57,127 bases of DNA from Deltaproteobacteria bacterium (GCA_016219225.1 JACRBX010000152.1:1-57127), one strand, 5' to 3'; shown: positions 8,682 through 17,972, counted from the first letter of the stretch. Notes: a model not told the origin generated them from the sequence alone. Numbers and translations: made by a program.

Positions 8682-10193
8682 ATGAACCTGGCCAATATCC
8701 TGGAACTTCAAGCCGTCAAAAGACCTGAAAAAACCGCCGTCCTGTTCGGTGTGAAAGGATACACCTATGCCCATTTGAATGAAGAAGCGAATCGGATGGC
8801 AAACGCCTTGATATCGTTGGGCGTTCAAAAAGGGGATCGGGTGGCCATGTGGCTGCCCAACTGCCCGGAATTTATCACCACCTTTTTCGGCATTATTAAG
8901 ACCGGGGCGGTCGTTGTCCCCTTAAACATCCTTTTCAAGGCCAGGGAGATTGAATATCTCCTCTCCAATTCTGGAAGCAAAGTTTTGGTAACCACGACCT
9001 CGTGCTTGGATATTCTCCAAGAGATTAAAGACCATCTTCCGGATCTGGAAACCGTGGTTGCTTTAGGGATGGACAAGGACGAGGATCACATTCTCTCTTT
9101 TCAAAATATTATTCTGAAGGCTTCTCCAGAATTCTTCAGCGTCGATGTCGGTCCGGACCATACGGCCACCATTTTGTACACCTCCGGCACCACCGGTTTC
9201 CCTAAGGGGGCCATGCTTACCCATCGTAACCTCTTTATGAATTCCGAGTTTTATGCCGAAGGGCTGGGGGCCAATGAAAATTGGGTAGGCTTATGTGTCC
9301 TTCCTCTGTCACATCTACTATCCCTGGCGGCCGGCCAGTTCGTTCTTCTGGGGCGAGGAGGAACTCTGCATATCATGGAACGATTCATAGCCGAAGAAGC
9401 CGCCAAGCTTATCGCCAAAAATAAAATAACCTATACCTTTGCCGTGCCGACGGTTTACGCCATGCTCCTGGCCCTTCCCGATGAGCCGCAATATGATTTA
9501 CATTCCTTGGAAATTTGTATCACCACAGGGATGCTGACTCCTCTTGATCTTAGAAAAAAATTTGAGGAAAAGTTTGATTGCAAAACCATCCAGGCCTACG
9601 GACAGGTGGAAAGTTCCCCGGTCATCACCATGGATCGGATAGACCGGCCCAGGAAATTTAAAAGTGTTGGATTTCCGTTGCCTTATGTTGAGGTGAAGAC
9701 CGTCGATGAAGAGGATCGCCCTCTTCCCCCCAATTCCCATGGCGAGATTTGCGCCCGGGGGCATTGTGTCATGAAGGGATACTGGAGGAATCCGGCGGGC
9801 ACGAAAGCCGCTTTAAAAGACGGTTGGCTGCATACCGGAGATATCGGGATGGTGGATGAAGAAGGTTACCTTTATATTTTTGACCGTAAAAAGGACATGA
9901 TCATCTGCGGCGGTTATAATATTTATCCCATAGAAATCGAAAATTTGCTCTATGAACATCCCAAAATTCTGGAAGCCTCGGTAGTAGGCATTCCCGATGA
10001 AAGAATGGGTGAGATTCCCAAGGCCTATGTAGCGCTTAAACCGGACCAAACGGCTACGGAACAAGAGATTATGGATTTTGTAAAGGAAAGGTTGGCTGCC
10101 TATAAAAAGTTGAGGGCAGTGGAGTTTTTGAGTGCCTTGCCCAAGGGACCTACTGGAAAAATATTGCGCCGGGCCCTGCGGGAAAAAAAATAA
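8682..10193 (+). CDS. AMP-forming acyl-CoA synthetase (FadD-like)
   Basis: A 503-residue ANL-superfamily ligase that converts a carboxylic acid, ATP and CoA to acyl-CoA. Core motifs are in order: ATP loop YTSGTTGFPKGA at about 165, YGQVESSP, GWLHTGDIG, hinge DRKKDMIICGGYNIYP and the catalytic lysine near the end in PKGPTGKILRR. GGAGGG precedes the start. It diverges from the TetR gene and is followed by a zinc alcohol dehydrogenase 19 bp downstream. It probably activates the acid taken up by the adjacent ABC system. Chain length and substrate are not decidable here. Confidence 0.92.
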   Translation: MNLANILELQAVKRPEKTAVLFGVKGYTYAHLNEEANRMANALISLGVQKGDRVAMWLPNCPEFITTFFGIIKTGAVVVPLNILFKAREIEYLLSNSGSKVLVTTTSCLDILQEIKDHLPDLETVVALGMDKDEDHILSFQNIILKASPEFFSVDVGPDHTATILYTSGTTGFPKGAMLTHRNLFMNSEFYAEGLGANENWVGLCVLPLSHLLSLAAGQFVLLGRGGTLHIMERFIAEEAAKLIAKNKITYTFAVPTVYAMLLALPDEPQYDLHSLEICITTGMLTPLDLRKKFEEKFDCKTIQAYGQVESSPVITMDRIDRPRKFKSVGFPLPYVEVKTVDEEDRPLPPNSHGEICARGHCVMKGYWRNPAGTKAALKDGWLHTGDIGMVDEEGYLYIFDRKKDMIICGGYNIYPIEIENLLYEHPKILEASVVGIPDERMGEIPKAYVALKPDQTATEQEIMDFVKERLAAYKKLRAVEFLSALPKGPTGKILRRALREKK

Positions 10194-10212
10194 ATTCCAG
10201 AAAGAAATACTC

Positions 10213-11265
10213 ATGAAAGCCGCTCGTTTTTACCAGGTTGGACAGCCCTTGGTGCTGGAAGAGGTTCCCATGCTCCATCCCGAACCCCGGGAGGTTTTAA
10301 TCAGGGTCTGCGCCTGCGGTATCTGCGGTTCCGATATTCATGTCGTTTATGAAGGAAGCACGCGAATCCCCTTTCCACCGACCACCCTTGGCCATGAGTT
10401 CAGCGGAGAAATCGTCGAGATCGGGGTTGGGGTGGAAGGCTGGAAGGTCGGGGATCGCGTGGCGGTATCCTGCATTGTTTCCTGTGGCCATTGTCTGAAC
10501 TGTCTGTCCGGCAGGGAGCAGATTTGTCTGGAAAGGAAACTCCTTGGAATCCATCTGGACGGCGGGCTGGCGGAATATGTAAAAAGTCCCTTTACTAATC
10601 TAATCAGATTGCCGGGAGGGATCCCCTTCGATCAGGGTGCCCTATTGACCGATGCCGTAGCAACCCCCTATCATGCTCTGATTCGAAGGGGGAGGTTGAC
10701 TCCCGGGGAAACAGTAGCCATATTCGGCTGCGGGGGTCTCGGTATTCATGCAGTGCAATTGGCCAAAATTTCGGGAGCGGGCCTGATTATTGCCGTGGAT
10801 GTTTCCGATGTTGCCCTGAAGCGGGCCATTGCCCAGGGAGCGGATTGGACCTGCCGCTCCGATCAGGAAGACCCGGTGAAAGCCATAAAAGAAGTCACTC
10901 ACGGACTCGGAGTGGATCTTTCCCTGGAACTTGTCGGACTTAAGCAAACCATTGCCCAGGCGGTTGCTTCCTTACGGGTGGGTGGCCGGGCCGTGGTAGC
11001 CGGATTAGGCCGGGAAGAAATTTCCTCCCTGTCCCTATCGGAATTCGTTCGAGGAGAAATCGAACTCATCGGCTCTTATGCCTTTTCTGTGGCCGAAATC
11101 CAAGATCTGGTTCAAATGGCAGATGAAGGCCTCCTTGATCTTTCCCGGTCCATTTCTCTTAGAATCGACTTAGACGATGTCAATCGAGGGTTGGAGATTT
11201 TACATAAAAAAATTAGCGATCCCCTTCGAGTGGTGGTAATTCCTTCTTTTAAAGAAATTGCCTGA
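10213..11265 (+). CDS. zinc-dependent alcohol dehydrogenase (MDR family)
   Basis: A 350-residue medium-chain dehydrogenase. Catalytic zinc ligands are C38 (in GICGSD) and H61 (GHEFSG); the structural zinc lobe is C91, C94, C97 and C105. The nucleotide-binding glycines are in FGCGGLGIHAVQLAK. I take the ATG at 10213, 19 bp after the ligase stop; an upstream in-frame ATG at 10132 lies inside the ligase gene and would add a non-homologous leader. Family members oxidise sorbitol, threonine or, in anaerobic aromatic pathways, a hydroxycyclohexene-carboxyl-CoA. Given the CoA-ester context a hydroxyacyl-CoA substrate is possible but unproven. Confidence 0.9.
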   Translation: MKAARFYQVGQPLVLEEVPMLHPEPREVLIRVCACGICGSDIHVVYEGSTRIPFPPTTLGHEFSGEIVEIGVGVEGWKVGDRVAVSCIVSCGHCLNCLSGREQICLERKLLGIHLDGGLAEYVKSPFTNLIRLPGGIPFDQGALLTDAVATPYHALIRRGRLTPGETVAIFGCGGLGIHAVQLAKISGAGLIIAVDVSDVALKRAIAQGADWTCRSDQEDPVKAIKEVTHGLGVDLSLELVGLKQTIAQAVASLRVGGRAVVAGLGREEISSLSLSEFVRGEIELIGSYAFSVAEIQDLVQMADEGLLDLSRSISLRIDLDDVNRGLEILHKKISDPLRVVVIPSFKEIA

Positions 11266-11367
11266 TCATGCCTTTTTCTCTTTCCACCGGATAAGTTAGA
11301 CCAAAAATCTGGCACTGGGCAATATGTCAGGATCTATTGGGACCTCTTCGTTCCTTGTTTTAAATTT

Positions 11368-11556
11368 CTAAATAAATTCGCAAACCTTAATGGCCTGGCT
11401 TGGACATTCGGTCTCACAAAGCTGGCAGATCATGCAATCATCCGGATTTTTGGGTTTGGCCTTCTCATTTTCTATGACCAGGACCTCCATAGGACAGGCC
11501 TCGGCACAGGTTCCGCACCCGGTGCATAAGATTTCATCGACTTCGATCTGAACCAT
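11368..11556 (-). CDS. 2[4Fe-4S] ferredoxin
   Basis: A 62-residue clostridial-type ferredoxin with two complete cluster motifs, C11-x2-C-x2-C-x3-C21 and C41-x2-C-x2-C-x3-C51, each ending in CP. It is the last gene of the operon that includes the OYE-family reductase and probably carries electrons to or from that flavoprotein. No extra domains. Confidence 0.9.
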   Translation of the reverse strand: MVQIEVDEILCTGCGTCAEACPMEVLVIENEKAKPKNPDDCMICQLCETECPSQAIKVCEFI

Positions 11557-11571
11557 TTAAACCCCTTATCA

Positions 11572-11702
11572 ATTTTGGATTTTGGATTTCGGATTTCGGA
11601 ATTAAACCCTCATGCCCGTCTGAAGCGGGCACCATGAACAATAAAAATGGGTTTTTCCGAACCTTGAACCCTGAACCTTGAACCGTATTTTCGCACTAAA
11701 CC
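11572..11702 (+). repeat. composite dispersed repeat, locus 2 (array, B, array, A)
   Basis: A first period-7 array of the GGATTTT/GGATTTC type (11572-11604) leads into AAACC and module B: CATGCCCG, loop, GCGGGCACCATGAACA, then AAAAATGGGTTTTT (to 11656). A second array of GAACCTT/GAACCCT units follows (11658-11685), then module A, TATTTTCGCACTAAACC (11686-11702). Module A overlaps the end of the neighbouring flavoprotein gene and provides its final valine codon and TAG stop. Confidence 0.85.
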
Positions 11703-13744
11703 TGCCGGGCCGCATAGTTTGCCGTGTGTATGGCCCGTTCGATCTTTTCCGGGCCGGTACAATCCCCGATTTCATAGAGATCGACCCCTGTTCTCAGGAG
11801 CTTTTGATAAAGATCCTTGTTCGGATTTCTCGACAGAGCCAGGATCACCGTATCCACCGGGAAGCTTTCTTCCTTTCCTTCCGGATCGGTATACTTAACC
11901 AGGCCATTGGTCAGATCCGACACTTTCACACCGGTCAGGCATTTAACCCCGCCCTCGGCCAAAAACTCGTTCAACACCATATAACGGAATATCTGCGAGT
12001 ACGGCGGCCACCCGACCATGGGCCCTTCTTCCAGCAAATAGACCTCTTTCACTTTTTCCGGGTCCGTCACGGCCAGGGCCCTTTCGGCAGGGGCTTTATG
12101 ATATTTGGTATACCCTTCCGGTTTGGCCTTTCCTTCCCGGCTCAAGGATACAGCCACCTCGGCCCCGTATTGTCCTCCAATAACGGCCACCTTTTTCCCG
12201 ACCGCCCTTTTTCCGGATAAAAATTGGTCCAATGTAATGACCCTGTCTTCTTTTACGCCGGGAATTTCAGGAATAATCTCCTTTGAACCGGTGGCCAGGA
12301 CAACGATATCCGGCTTTTGGGCTTTAATGAGATCCTCCGTAACTTCCGTGTTCAATTCGATCTGAATATTGAGTCGTTTAATCTCTCTGGTCAGCCAGCG
12401 AACGATATTCATCAGTTCCCTCGTATAAAGTCTGGGGTAGCTGGAAGCCAGGGGGACATAACCACCGAGTTTACTCCCTTTTTCATAGATAGTGACCTTG
12501 TTCCCCCGAAGGGTGGCCACCCTGGCGAACTCCATTCCGGCCGGTCCGCCGCCTACGACCAAAATATTTTTGGGTTCTCTGGTGGGCAGCATATAATCTT
12601 CCTGCCAAACCGCCGACCGGTTGTACCCGAAGTTGACCGCACAGCGACTCGGTCTGTTGGTAAAATCATCCTCCAGGCAAGTATTGCAGGCGATGCACTG
12701 CCGGATATCATCATATTTCCCGGCTATCGTCTTCTTGGCAAAATAGGCATCGCTTAAAGATCCACGCCCTATGCCGACGATATCGCAGACCCCGTCTTCA
12801 ATCAATTTGGCAGCCAGGCGGCCGTCATTGATCCGGCTGACACCGATCACCGGCACCTTAACGACTTTTTTGACTGCCGCCGCCAGATGGACCCAGGTCC
12901 CCCGGGGTTCGTACATTTCCGGAATAATACAGGTAAAATGCTCAAAAATCCCACAGGTCACATCAAAAGCATCACAACCGGCCTCTTCCATGGCCGGGGC
13001 GATGTATTTACAAAAGTCATCGACCGTGTAGCCCCCTTCCATAAATTCATCCGCCGCTACCCGACAAATGATCGGAATAGTACCGCCGGTGGCCTCTTTC
13101 ATCCTGGTCAGGGTCTGGCGCATGAATTCAAGGCGGCGGTCCCAACTGCCCCCCCACTTATCCGTTCGGTGGTTGGTGTAGGGGGAAAGGAATTGTTGAA
13201 CCAATGTTCCATGGGAACAATGGAAATTGAAAAGGTCCCACCCGGAGGCCTTGGCCATGGTCATGGTGTTGACCAGTTCCCCCATGACCTCCTGGATCTC
13301 TTCTTCGGACATGCCTCTGGGCTTCATGGTCGGCTGAAAGGGAGAAGGCGGCGTGGTGTCCGATGGGGCCAGGCAGACCCTTTTTTCAGGCGGTGTATCC
13401 TTGGGCATCTGATTGGGGTCGGCCATTCGCCCGATATGGGTCACCTGGACCATAGCCTTGGCCCCCCCGCCATGAATGGCCTCAACCAGTTCGTAAAGTG
13501 CGACAATCTGGTTGATATCAAACAAGCCCAGCATGCGGGGAAAGAGTTTACTGTTCCAATTCGGGATAGCCCCTTCTGTACAGTATATCCCCCAGCCGCC
13601 TTTCGATCTCTGGTAGGCGACCTGGATGAGGCTTTCCGAGGCGACACAGTCCTCCCGGGCAATATTGGAAATCATCGGTGTTGCATACAATCTGTTCTTG
13701 ACTTCAACCTTCCCAATCATAATCGGATCATAAATATTTGCCAT
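11696..13744 (-). CDS. old yellow enzyme-family NADH:flavin oxidoreductase, 2,4-dienoyl-CoA reductase-like
   Basis: A 682-residue three-part flavoprotein. The N-terminal TIM barrel binds FMN and has the FLSPYTNHRTDKWGGS signature near residue 200. An iron-sulfur motif lies near 350 (CIACNTC, then a cysteine 12 residues on), and a C-terminal FAD/NAD(P) domain starts at about 390 (VVGGGPAGMEFARV). The cysteine spacing C-x2-C-x2-C follows the trimethylamine dehydrogenase/BaiCD pattern, not the C-x2-C-x3-C of E. coli FadH. With ferredoxin, thiolase and ligase neighbours, it likely reduces or oxidises an unsaturated acyl-CoA or cyclic enone. The exact substrate is open. Confidence 0.9.
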   Translation of the reverse strand: MANIYDPIMIGKVEVKNRLYATPMISNIAREDCVASESLIQVAYQRSKGGWGIYCTEGAIPNWNSKLFPRMLGLFDINQIVALYELVEAIHGGGAKAMVQVTHIGRMADPNQMPKDTPPEKRVCLAPSDTTPPSPFQPTMKPRGMSEEEIQEVMGELVNTMTMAKASGWDLFNFHCSHGTLVQQFLSPYTNHRTDKWGGSWDRRLEFMRQTLTRMKEATGGTIPIICRVAADEFMEGGYTVDDFCKYIAPAMEEAGCDAFDVTCGIFEHFTCIIPEMYEPRGTWVHLAAAVKKVVKVPVIGVSRINDGRLAAKLIEDGVCDIVGIGRGSLSDAYFAKKTIAGKYDDIRQCIACNTCLEDDFTNRPSRCAVNFGYNRSAVWQEDYMLPTREPKNILVVGGGPAGMEFARVATLRGNKVTIYEKGSKLGGYVPLASSYPRLYTRELMNIVRWLTREIKRLNIQIELNTEVTEDLIKAQKPDIVVLATGSKEIIPEIPGVKEDRVITLDQFLSGKRAVGKKVAVIGGQYGAEVAVSLSREGKAKPEGYTKYHKAPAERALAVTDPEKVKEVYLLEEGPMVGWPPYSQIFRYMVLNEFLAEGGVKCLTGVKVSDLTNGLVKYTDPEGKEESFPVDTVILALSRNPNKDLYQKLLRTGVDLYEIGDCTGPEKIERAIHTANYAARQV

Positions 13745-13910
13745 AACCCCCTCCTTTATTTTTAAAAAGCATCAAAACCGTTACTCCCGCCTGATTCACT
13801 TAAGATCCTGCCATCCATCTCCTTCCATCCCAAACGCGTTCGGCGCAAGTCCCTTCTTAATTTACACCCTCCTTTCGACAGAATCCAATTGTTTCAGTAT
13901 ACATAGAGGT

Positions 13911-13950
13911 CAGCATGAAAATGGTTTTCTCCGAAATCAGAAATCAGATG
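13911..13950 (+). repeat. degenerate composite-repeat tail with two-unit heptamer array
   Basis: The sequence CAGCATGAAAATGGTTTTCT (13911-13930) matches the tail of module B, followed by CCGAAATCAGAAATCAG, two units of period 7, and a weak CTTATTT. It lies 5 bp from the end of the PaaK-like gene. Confidence 0.5.
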
Positions 13951-13954
13951 ATCC

Positions 13955-15307
13955 TTATTTACCTTTGTAAGTTTTTTCGAAGAACTTGGTCTTGTGGGTG
14001 GACCTCTCCAGGCTCATGGGCTGCAGCCACTCAATCTGCGGGGTGAATCGTAATTTGCCCTGCATCTTTCCTTTTATTGCTTCCTCCAGGCCCAAAAGCG
14101 CTTCTTTATTCAAATTTTCGCCATATTCGATCTTAAGTTTCAGGGGGGGGACGACACGGGGGGGAGGCTCATCCAAAACAATCCTGAACTCACCCGTTAC
14201 TTTGGGGATAAAACCGGCAATGACCCCATCGATGGCCGCCGGATAGACAATGACGCCTTTTATTTTCAACATATCATCGGCCCGGCCAACGATCCGGTAT
14301 CGGAAGCCGGTGGCCCCGCAGGGACAGGGATCGGTGAATACCTGGCAGATATCTCCCATGACTTCCCGGAACCACAGGAAGCCCTCTCCCTCCAAAGTCG
14401 TCTGGGTCGGCATGCCTTTGGCGCCGTTTTCAAAAGGGATCGGTTCATAGGTATCCGGATCGGTTAATTCAAACAGGATCTTGTCATCCGCCACATGGTG
14501 CATCCCCTGATACTCCGGGCAATCACAGGAAAGGCCCAGGCCTCCGCCGGAGTCATACAATTTGGCGCCGTAGGCGGTCTCCAATTTTTTTCGAATCTCC
14601 GGAATACCGGCACCGGGCTCCCCACCGCAAAAAAGGCTCTTGAATCCCAACTTTTCCACCCCATAGCCCAGAATATCCGGGGCCTTTTCAATTAAATGCT
14701 CGGCCAATGAAGGGGTACAGGCCAGGACATTGGCCTTAAAGAGCTTGGCGTATCGGAGCGTTCTCTCCGTTCCCCCTTCGGCCCCGACCGGAAAAATGCA
14801 GGCCCCGCTTTTCTCAAAAAACTGGAGATAAGGCACACCGGCCAGAAACATACTGAGTCCGAAGGCATGGATCAGCCGGTCCCCTGGACCGACACCCATG
14901 CGCCACAACATTCTGGCCAGGGCCTCTGACAGCCATTCAATGTCATTGGCCGTCATCGGGTAAGGCGTAGGCTCCCCGGAGGTACCTGAGGTCGCCGCCA
15001 TGAGGACCAGATTTTCTATGGGCACCCCGATAACCTGATCAACCACCTTGACCATGTCCATTTCGCAGGCCTCGCTCAACTGCCGGCGTTGGGCCTTGTC
15101 AAAAACCGGAATCCGCCGGCTGAAATCATCCAGGGTTTTTATATCTTCCGGTTTGACCCCGGCTTTGACCATCCTTCCCCGCCAAAATGGTTTGTGATCA
15201 TAGAGGCGTTTTACCAGGGTCTTGACCTTGGCCAGTTGGATTTCTCTCATCTGCTCCGTATTGAGTATGGATTCCATCTGCATGTCGCGATATTTCTGCT
15301 TTGTCAT
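13955..15307 (-). CDS. phenylacetate-CoA ligase-like AMP-binding enzyme (PaaK family)
   Basis: A 450-residue member of the PaaK branch of adenylate-forming ligases, shorter than FadD-type enzymes. Visible motifs are the ATP loop ATSGTSGEPTPYP at about residue 109, GVGPGDRLIHAFGLSMF, the dimetal region DSGGGLGLSCDCPEYQ and the hinge RIVGRADDMLKIKGV. It forms CoA thioesters of aryl- or other carboxylates in the cytoplasm. It sits between the thiolase and the OYE-family gene, so it probably activates the substrate or an intermediate of this operon. Confidence 0.88.
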   Translation of the reverse strand: MTKQKYRDMQMESILNTEQMREIQLAKVKTLVKRLYDHKPFWRGRMVKAGVKPEDIKTLDDFSRRIPVFDKAQRRQLSEACEMDMVKVVDQVIGVPIENLVLMAATSGTSGEPTPYPMTANDIEWLSEALARMLWRMGVGPGDRLIHAFGLSMFLAGVPYLQFFEKSGACIFPVGAEGGTERTLRYAKLFKANVLACTPSLAEHLIEKAPDILGYGVEKLGFKSLFCGGEPGAGIPEIRKKLETAYGAKLYDSGGGLGLSCDCPEYQGMHHVADDKILFELTDPDTYEPIPFENGAKGMPTQTTLEGEGFLWFREVMGDICQVFTDPCPCGATGFRYRIVGRADDMLKIKGVIVYPAAIDGVIAGFIPKVTGEFRIVLDEPPPRVVPPLKLKIEYGENLNKEALLGLEEAIKGKMQGKLRFTPQIEWLQPMSLERSTHKTKFFEKTYKGK

Positions 15308-15358
15308 TGTTCCTGCCCCCGGTTTTATTCAATAATTTTAGACATGAAAAATTTTTCT

Positions 15359-15461
15359 TTGACAGGATTAACAGGATTTACAATTACTTTGCTCAAAATC
15401 CAGGTAATCCTGTAAATCCTGTCAACAAAAAAAAGTATTTGAATTTCAAAAAGCTAAAGCT
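15359..15461. repeat. intergenic inverted repeat of the GACAGGATTAACAGGATTTAC type
   Basis: The 23-nt arm at 15359-15381 (TTGACAGGATTAACAGG then ATTTAC) is inverted at 15403-15425 with few mismatches, around a 21-nt spacer. A tail follows (AAAAAAGTATTTGAATTTC, AAAAAGCTAAA) to 15461. The right arm and tail recur at 28,211-28,266. It lies inside the catabolic operon, between the PaaK and thiolase genes, so it would be transcribed as a hairpin. Confidence 0.75.
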
Positions 15462-15465
15462 GTCA

Positions 15466-16635
15466 CTATTTTTTCAATATATTTATAAAGCAACTGGCCG
15501 TATCGGTGTGGATGAAACCGCCGCCGTTATGCTGCAAGGCCACTTTGGCCCCCTTGACCTGTCTCGGTCCGGCCTGGCCTCTGAGCTGCCTCACCAATTC
15601 GATGATCTGGGATATGCCCGTGGCCCCGATGATATGGCCTTTGGACAGCAGACCCCCGCTGGTATTCACCGGGATCTTTCCTCCCAGATCCGAATGACCT
15701 TCTTCTATGAAGTGCCCCCCTTCCCCTTTGGGACAAAATCCCAGGTCTTCATAATGAAGGATTTCGGCTGAGCTGAAACAATCATGGACCTCGGCCAGAT
15801 CCATATCTTCCGGACCCAGGCCGGCCGTTTCATAGGCCGCCTGGGCCCCCCGGACATCCGAATCAAAAGAGACCGAGATCAATCTGCCTTCATCCAGATA
15901 CGATCCGGAAACCTGCACCGAGGCCGCGACCAGAATCGGGGTTGAGGTGTACTTCTTGGCCGTTTTTTTGGAGGCCAGAATAACCGCAGCGGCACCATCC
16001 CCACGGGGACAACATTGGGGAAGGGTCAGGGGATCACAAATGATGCGATCGTTTAATACTTCTTCCAGGGTAACCGCTTTGGTGAGTTGCGCTTCGGGGT
16101 TCATGGCCCCGAATTTGCGATTTTTAACAGCCACCAGAGCGATCTGTTCCCTGGTGGTGCCGAACTGACTCATGTGTCTTCGGGCAATCATGGCAAACAG
16201 TCCCGGAGCGGAATAGCCCATGTCCCCTTCCCGTTCGGCATGCTGCCTCCCCGTAAATATATTGAGCATCATACTGGAATCGGCCACGGTCATCTGCTCG
16301 ACCCCAAAGGCAATGGCGATATCACAATATCCGGTAGCGACCTTGTACCAGGCCTCCCGGAAGGCATTCGTACCGGTAGCACAGCCATTCTCGACCCGGC
16401 TTATAGGTATCCTGGTAATGCCTAATTCCCGCAGCACGTCATGGCCTATCAATAAACCCTGTCCCCACTCCCATTGCATGGCGTTTCCGACATAAGCCAG
16501 TTGGATGTCTTTGGGTTTTATATTGGCGTCCCTGATGGCCTTTAAACAGGCCTCCTCTCCCAATTCCCGGAGCGACAAATGGGGGTATTTACCGAATTTT
16601 GTTCCCCCGATACCGATGATGGCTACCTCTCTCAC
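15466..16635 (-). CDS. thiolase-family protein (SCP2-type acetyl-CoA acetyltransferase)
   Basis: A 389-residue thiolase of the SCP2/lipid-transfer branch. The nucleophilic cysteine is in ENGCATGTNAF near residue 84; catalytic histidines are in AEVHDCFSSAE and GGLLSKGHIIGATG. The C-terminal CGG box of classical thiolases is replaced by QHNGGG, as is usual in this branch. It overlaps the DUF35 gene by 4 bp. Paired thiolase/DUF35 proteins such as BbsB/BbsA form one enzyme for CoA-dependent cleavage of 3-oxoacyl-CoAs in anaerobic degradation, and the same role is inferred here. Confidence 0.88.
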   Translation of the reverse strand: MREVAIIGIGGTKFGKYPHLSLRELGEEACLKAIRDANIKPKDIQLAYVGNAMQWEWGQGLLIGHDVLRELGITRIPISRVENGCATGTNAFREAWYKVATGYCDIAIAFGVEQMTVADSSMMLNIFTGRQHAEREGDMGYSAPGLFAMIARRHMSQFGTTREQIALVAVKNRKFGAMNPEAQLTKAVTLEEVLNDRIICDPLTLPQCCPRGDGAAAVILASKKTAKKYTSTPILVAASVQVSGSYLDEGRLISVSFDSDVRGAQAAYETAGLGPEDMDLAEVHDCFSSAEILHYEDLGFCPKGEGGHFIEEGHSDLGGKIPVNTSGGLLSKGHIIGATGISQIIELVRQLRGQAGPRQVKGAKVALQHNGGGFIHTDTASCFINILKK

Positions 16636-17054
16636 GATTGTTCTCCCTCTTTTTTTACGGGCCGGAATTTATACCCGGCGATGCTGTTTCCGTCCGAATC
16701 CTTTTTGATCTCTTCAATGACCATCTCCATGGGCATATCCACTTTCAGGTCTTCGTATTGACAACCGGTAATCAAGGTATAAAGCTTGATCTGTTCGGGT
16801 AGGTCGATAAATCCCATGATGAAGGGCTTCGTAAGGTCGGTGGGCCCCATGACCGACAGAGCATAGGTATACAAAATCCCTTTTTTACTCAAAGGGACTT
16901 CCTCCAGTTTCCCATCAAAACATCGGGGACAGACTGTTTTGGGCGGAAAAAAAACCTTATTGCAGTCGATACATCGTGTGGCCATTAAAGACCATTCATC
17001 ACCTTGTTTTTTAAACCATCGTTCTTCGATAAATTTTTCATTATTTATGGTCAT
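16632..17054 (-). CDS. DUF35 OB-fold zinc-ribbon acyl-CoA-associated protein
   Basis: A 140-residue protein with an N-terminal rubredoxin-like zinc ribbon (CIDCNKVFFPPKTVCPRC, about residues 28-45) followed by an OB fold (LYTYALSVMGPTDLTKPFI). Such proteins are obligate partners of SCP2-type thiolases, and the 4-bp overlap with the thiolase gene agrees. It is the first gene of the minus-strand operon, about 31 nt after the predicted start from the sigma-54 promoter at 17,097-17,112. Confidence 0.88.
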   Translation of the reverse strand: MTINNEKFIEERWFKKQGDEWSLMATRCIDCNKVFFPPKTVCPRCFDGKLEEVPLSKKGILYTYALSVMGPTDLTKPFIMGFIDLPEQIKLYTLITGCQYEDLKVDMPMEMVIEEIKKDSDGNSIAGYKFRPVKKEGEQS

Positions 17055-17096
17055 TTTATCTCCGGAATATTTTGTAAAATAGTTGATGATTGGGAT

Positions 17097-17112
17097 TGCA
17101 TGGAATATGCCA
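17097..17112 (-). promoter_or_regulatory. sigma-54 (RpoN) promoter for the DUF35-thiolase operon
   Basis: Read on the minus strand the site is TGGCATATTCCATGCA. It has the invariant GG and GC ten bases apart and matches most of the consensus TGGCAC-N5-TTGCA. It lies 43 bp from the DUF35 start codon and faces the sigma-54 activator gene. Regulation by that activator is inferred. Confidence 0.75.
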
Positions 17113-17598
17113 AGCCTTCATTCATGTAACCATTTAAAATCGTTATTTTATTTTTCATTAAAACAAGGTCTGAATTTAAATGACTTTATAAGGTCACACT
17201 GAATGCCTTTATTGCGTCATTTTATGCAAATAAGGAAAAACGAGGTCTTCTTAAGAAGAAAATGGTAATCGGTTTTGGATCAGGAAGGAAATGATTCGCT
17301 CTCCTCTTAAGCCCGCCGAACGCCGACGATAAACCATTTGAAATGTAACTAATTAAAATAATACGATTAATATTGTAAAAGTCCTGCCATTCTTTTTTTA
17401 ACAACCCTGTCATTTATTCTTCTCCGGTATATTTTAAATAAATAAGACCGATATTTTTAGACTTCATTGCGTCATTTCCTATTGACAATGAATAAAAAAT
17501 TAAGTTTAATAATTATTACTGAATTCATGGAAACTTGTCATTCCCGTGCAGGCAGAGATTTTAACGTAGTTATTTTTTTACATTTACAGTCTTACGAA
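17113..17598. promoter_or_regulatory. gene-free region with candidate activator sites (two ATTGCGTCATTT repeats)
   Basis: About 490 AT-rich bases without a convincing gene. The 12-mer ATTGCGTCATTT occurs exactly twice in direct orientation, at 17211-17222 and 17466-17477, about 100 and 360 bp upstream of the sigma-54 promoter. Those distances suit enhancer-type activator sites. Short frames here show no family features. Confidence 0.4.
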
Positions 17599-17759
17599 TT
17601 AGTACTACAGCGTATTTTTTTGCTAATGCGCCCCTTAACCGTCATTCCGGCATGCTTTAAGCCGGAATCCAGGGATTTTGATTTCCCATTTTTCCGAAAA
17701 ACCTGGATTCCCGATAAAGAAATTCGGGAATGACGGGAAAAGTGTCGCTGTAGTATTAG
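17599..17759. repeat. MITE-like nested inverted repeat (161 bp)
   Basis: Outer arms at 17599-17612 (TTAGTACTACAGCG) and 17746-17759 are inverted with 12 of 14 matches. Inner arms start with GTCATTCC at 17641 and end with GGAATGAC at 17734. Two smaller hairpins (CCGG...CCGG and GGATTCCCG...CGGGAA) lie inside. No coding capacity, so this looks like a small non-autonomous or REP-like element. Confidence 0.65.
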
Positions 17760-17889
17760 AAGTATTCGAGACCATTGATTAACTCGCAATTTTTTTGTAA
17801 AATAAAATATGGCGGTAATTTCTGAAGCTTGGTTTTAGCCGAAAACGGGGAAGCCTCTAAAAATAGGCCATTTCGAATCATATCCCTAT

Positions 17890-17964
17890 GGGGCACCATG
17901 AATCATGAAAATGGGTTTTCCTGGATCTTGAACCCTGAACCTTGAACCGTTTTTTCGACTGAGG
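17890..17964 (+). repeat. composite dispersed repeat, locus 3 (B tail, heptamer array, weak A)
   Basis: GGGGCACCATGAATCATGAA and AATGGGTTTT (17890-17919) form the end of module B. An array of ATCTTG/AACCCTG/AACCTTG units follows (17925-17949), then a diverged module A (TTTTTTCGACTGAGG, 17950-17964). It ends nine bases before the start of the sigma-54 activator gene and supplies the GAGGAC near its start. Confidence 0.7.
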
Positions 17965-17972
17965 ACAAAGTC

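Noticed and set aside
10132-10212. Longer N-terminus of the zinc alcohol dehydrogenase
   Set aside because: It lies inside the ligase gene and is unlike the family; the ATG at 10213 fits the normal start.
17222-17789. Several short open frames between the DUF35 gene and the sigma-54 activator
   Set aside because: They overlap inverted repeats, lack ribosome sites and show no protein-like composition.
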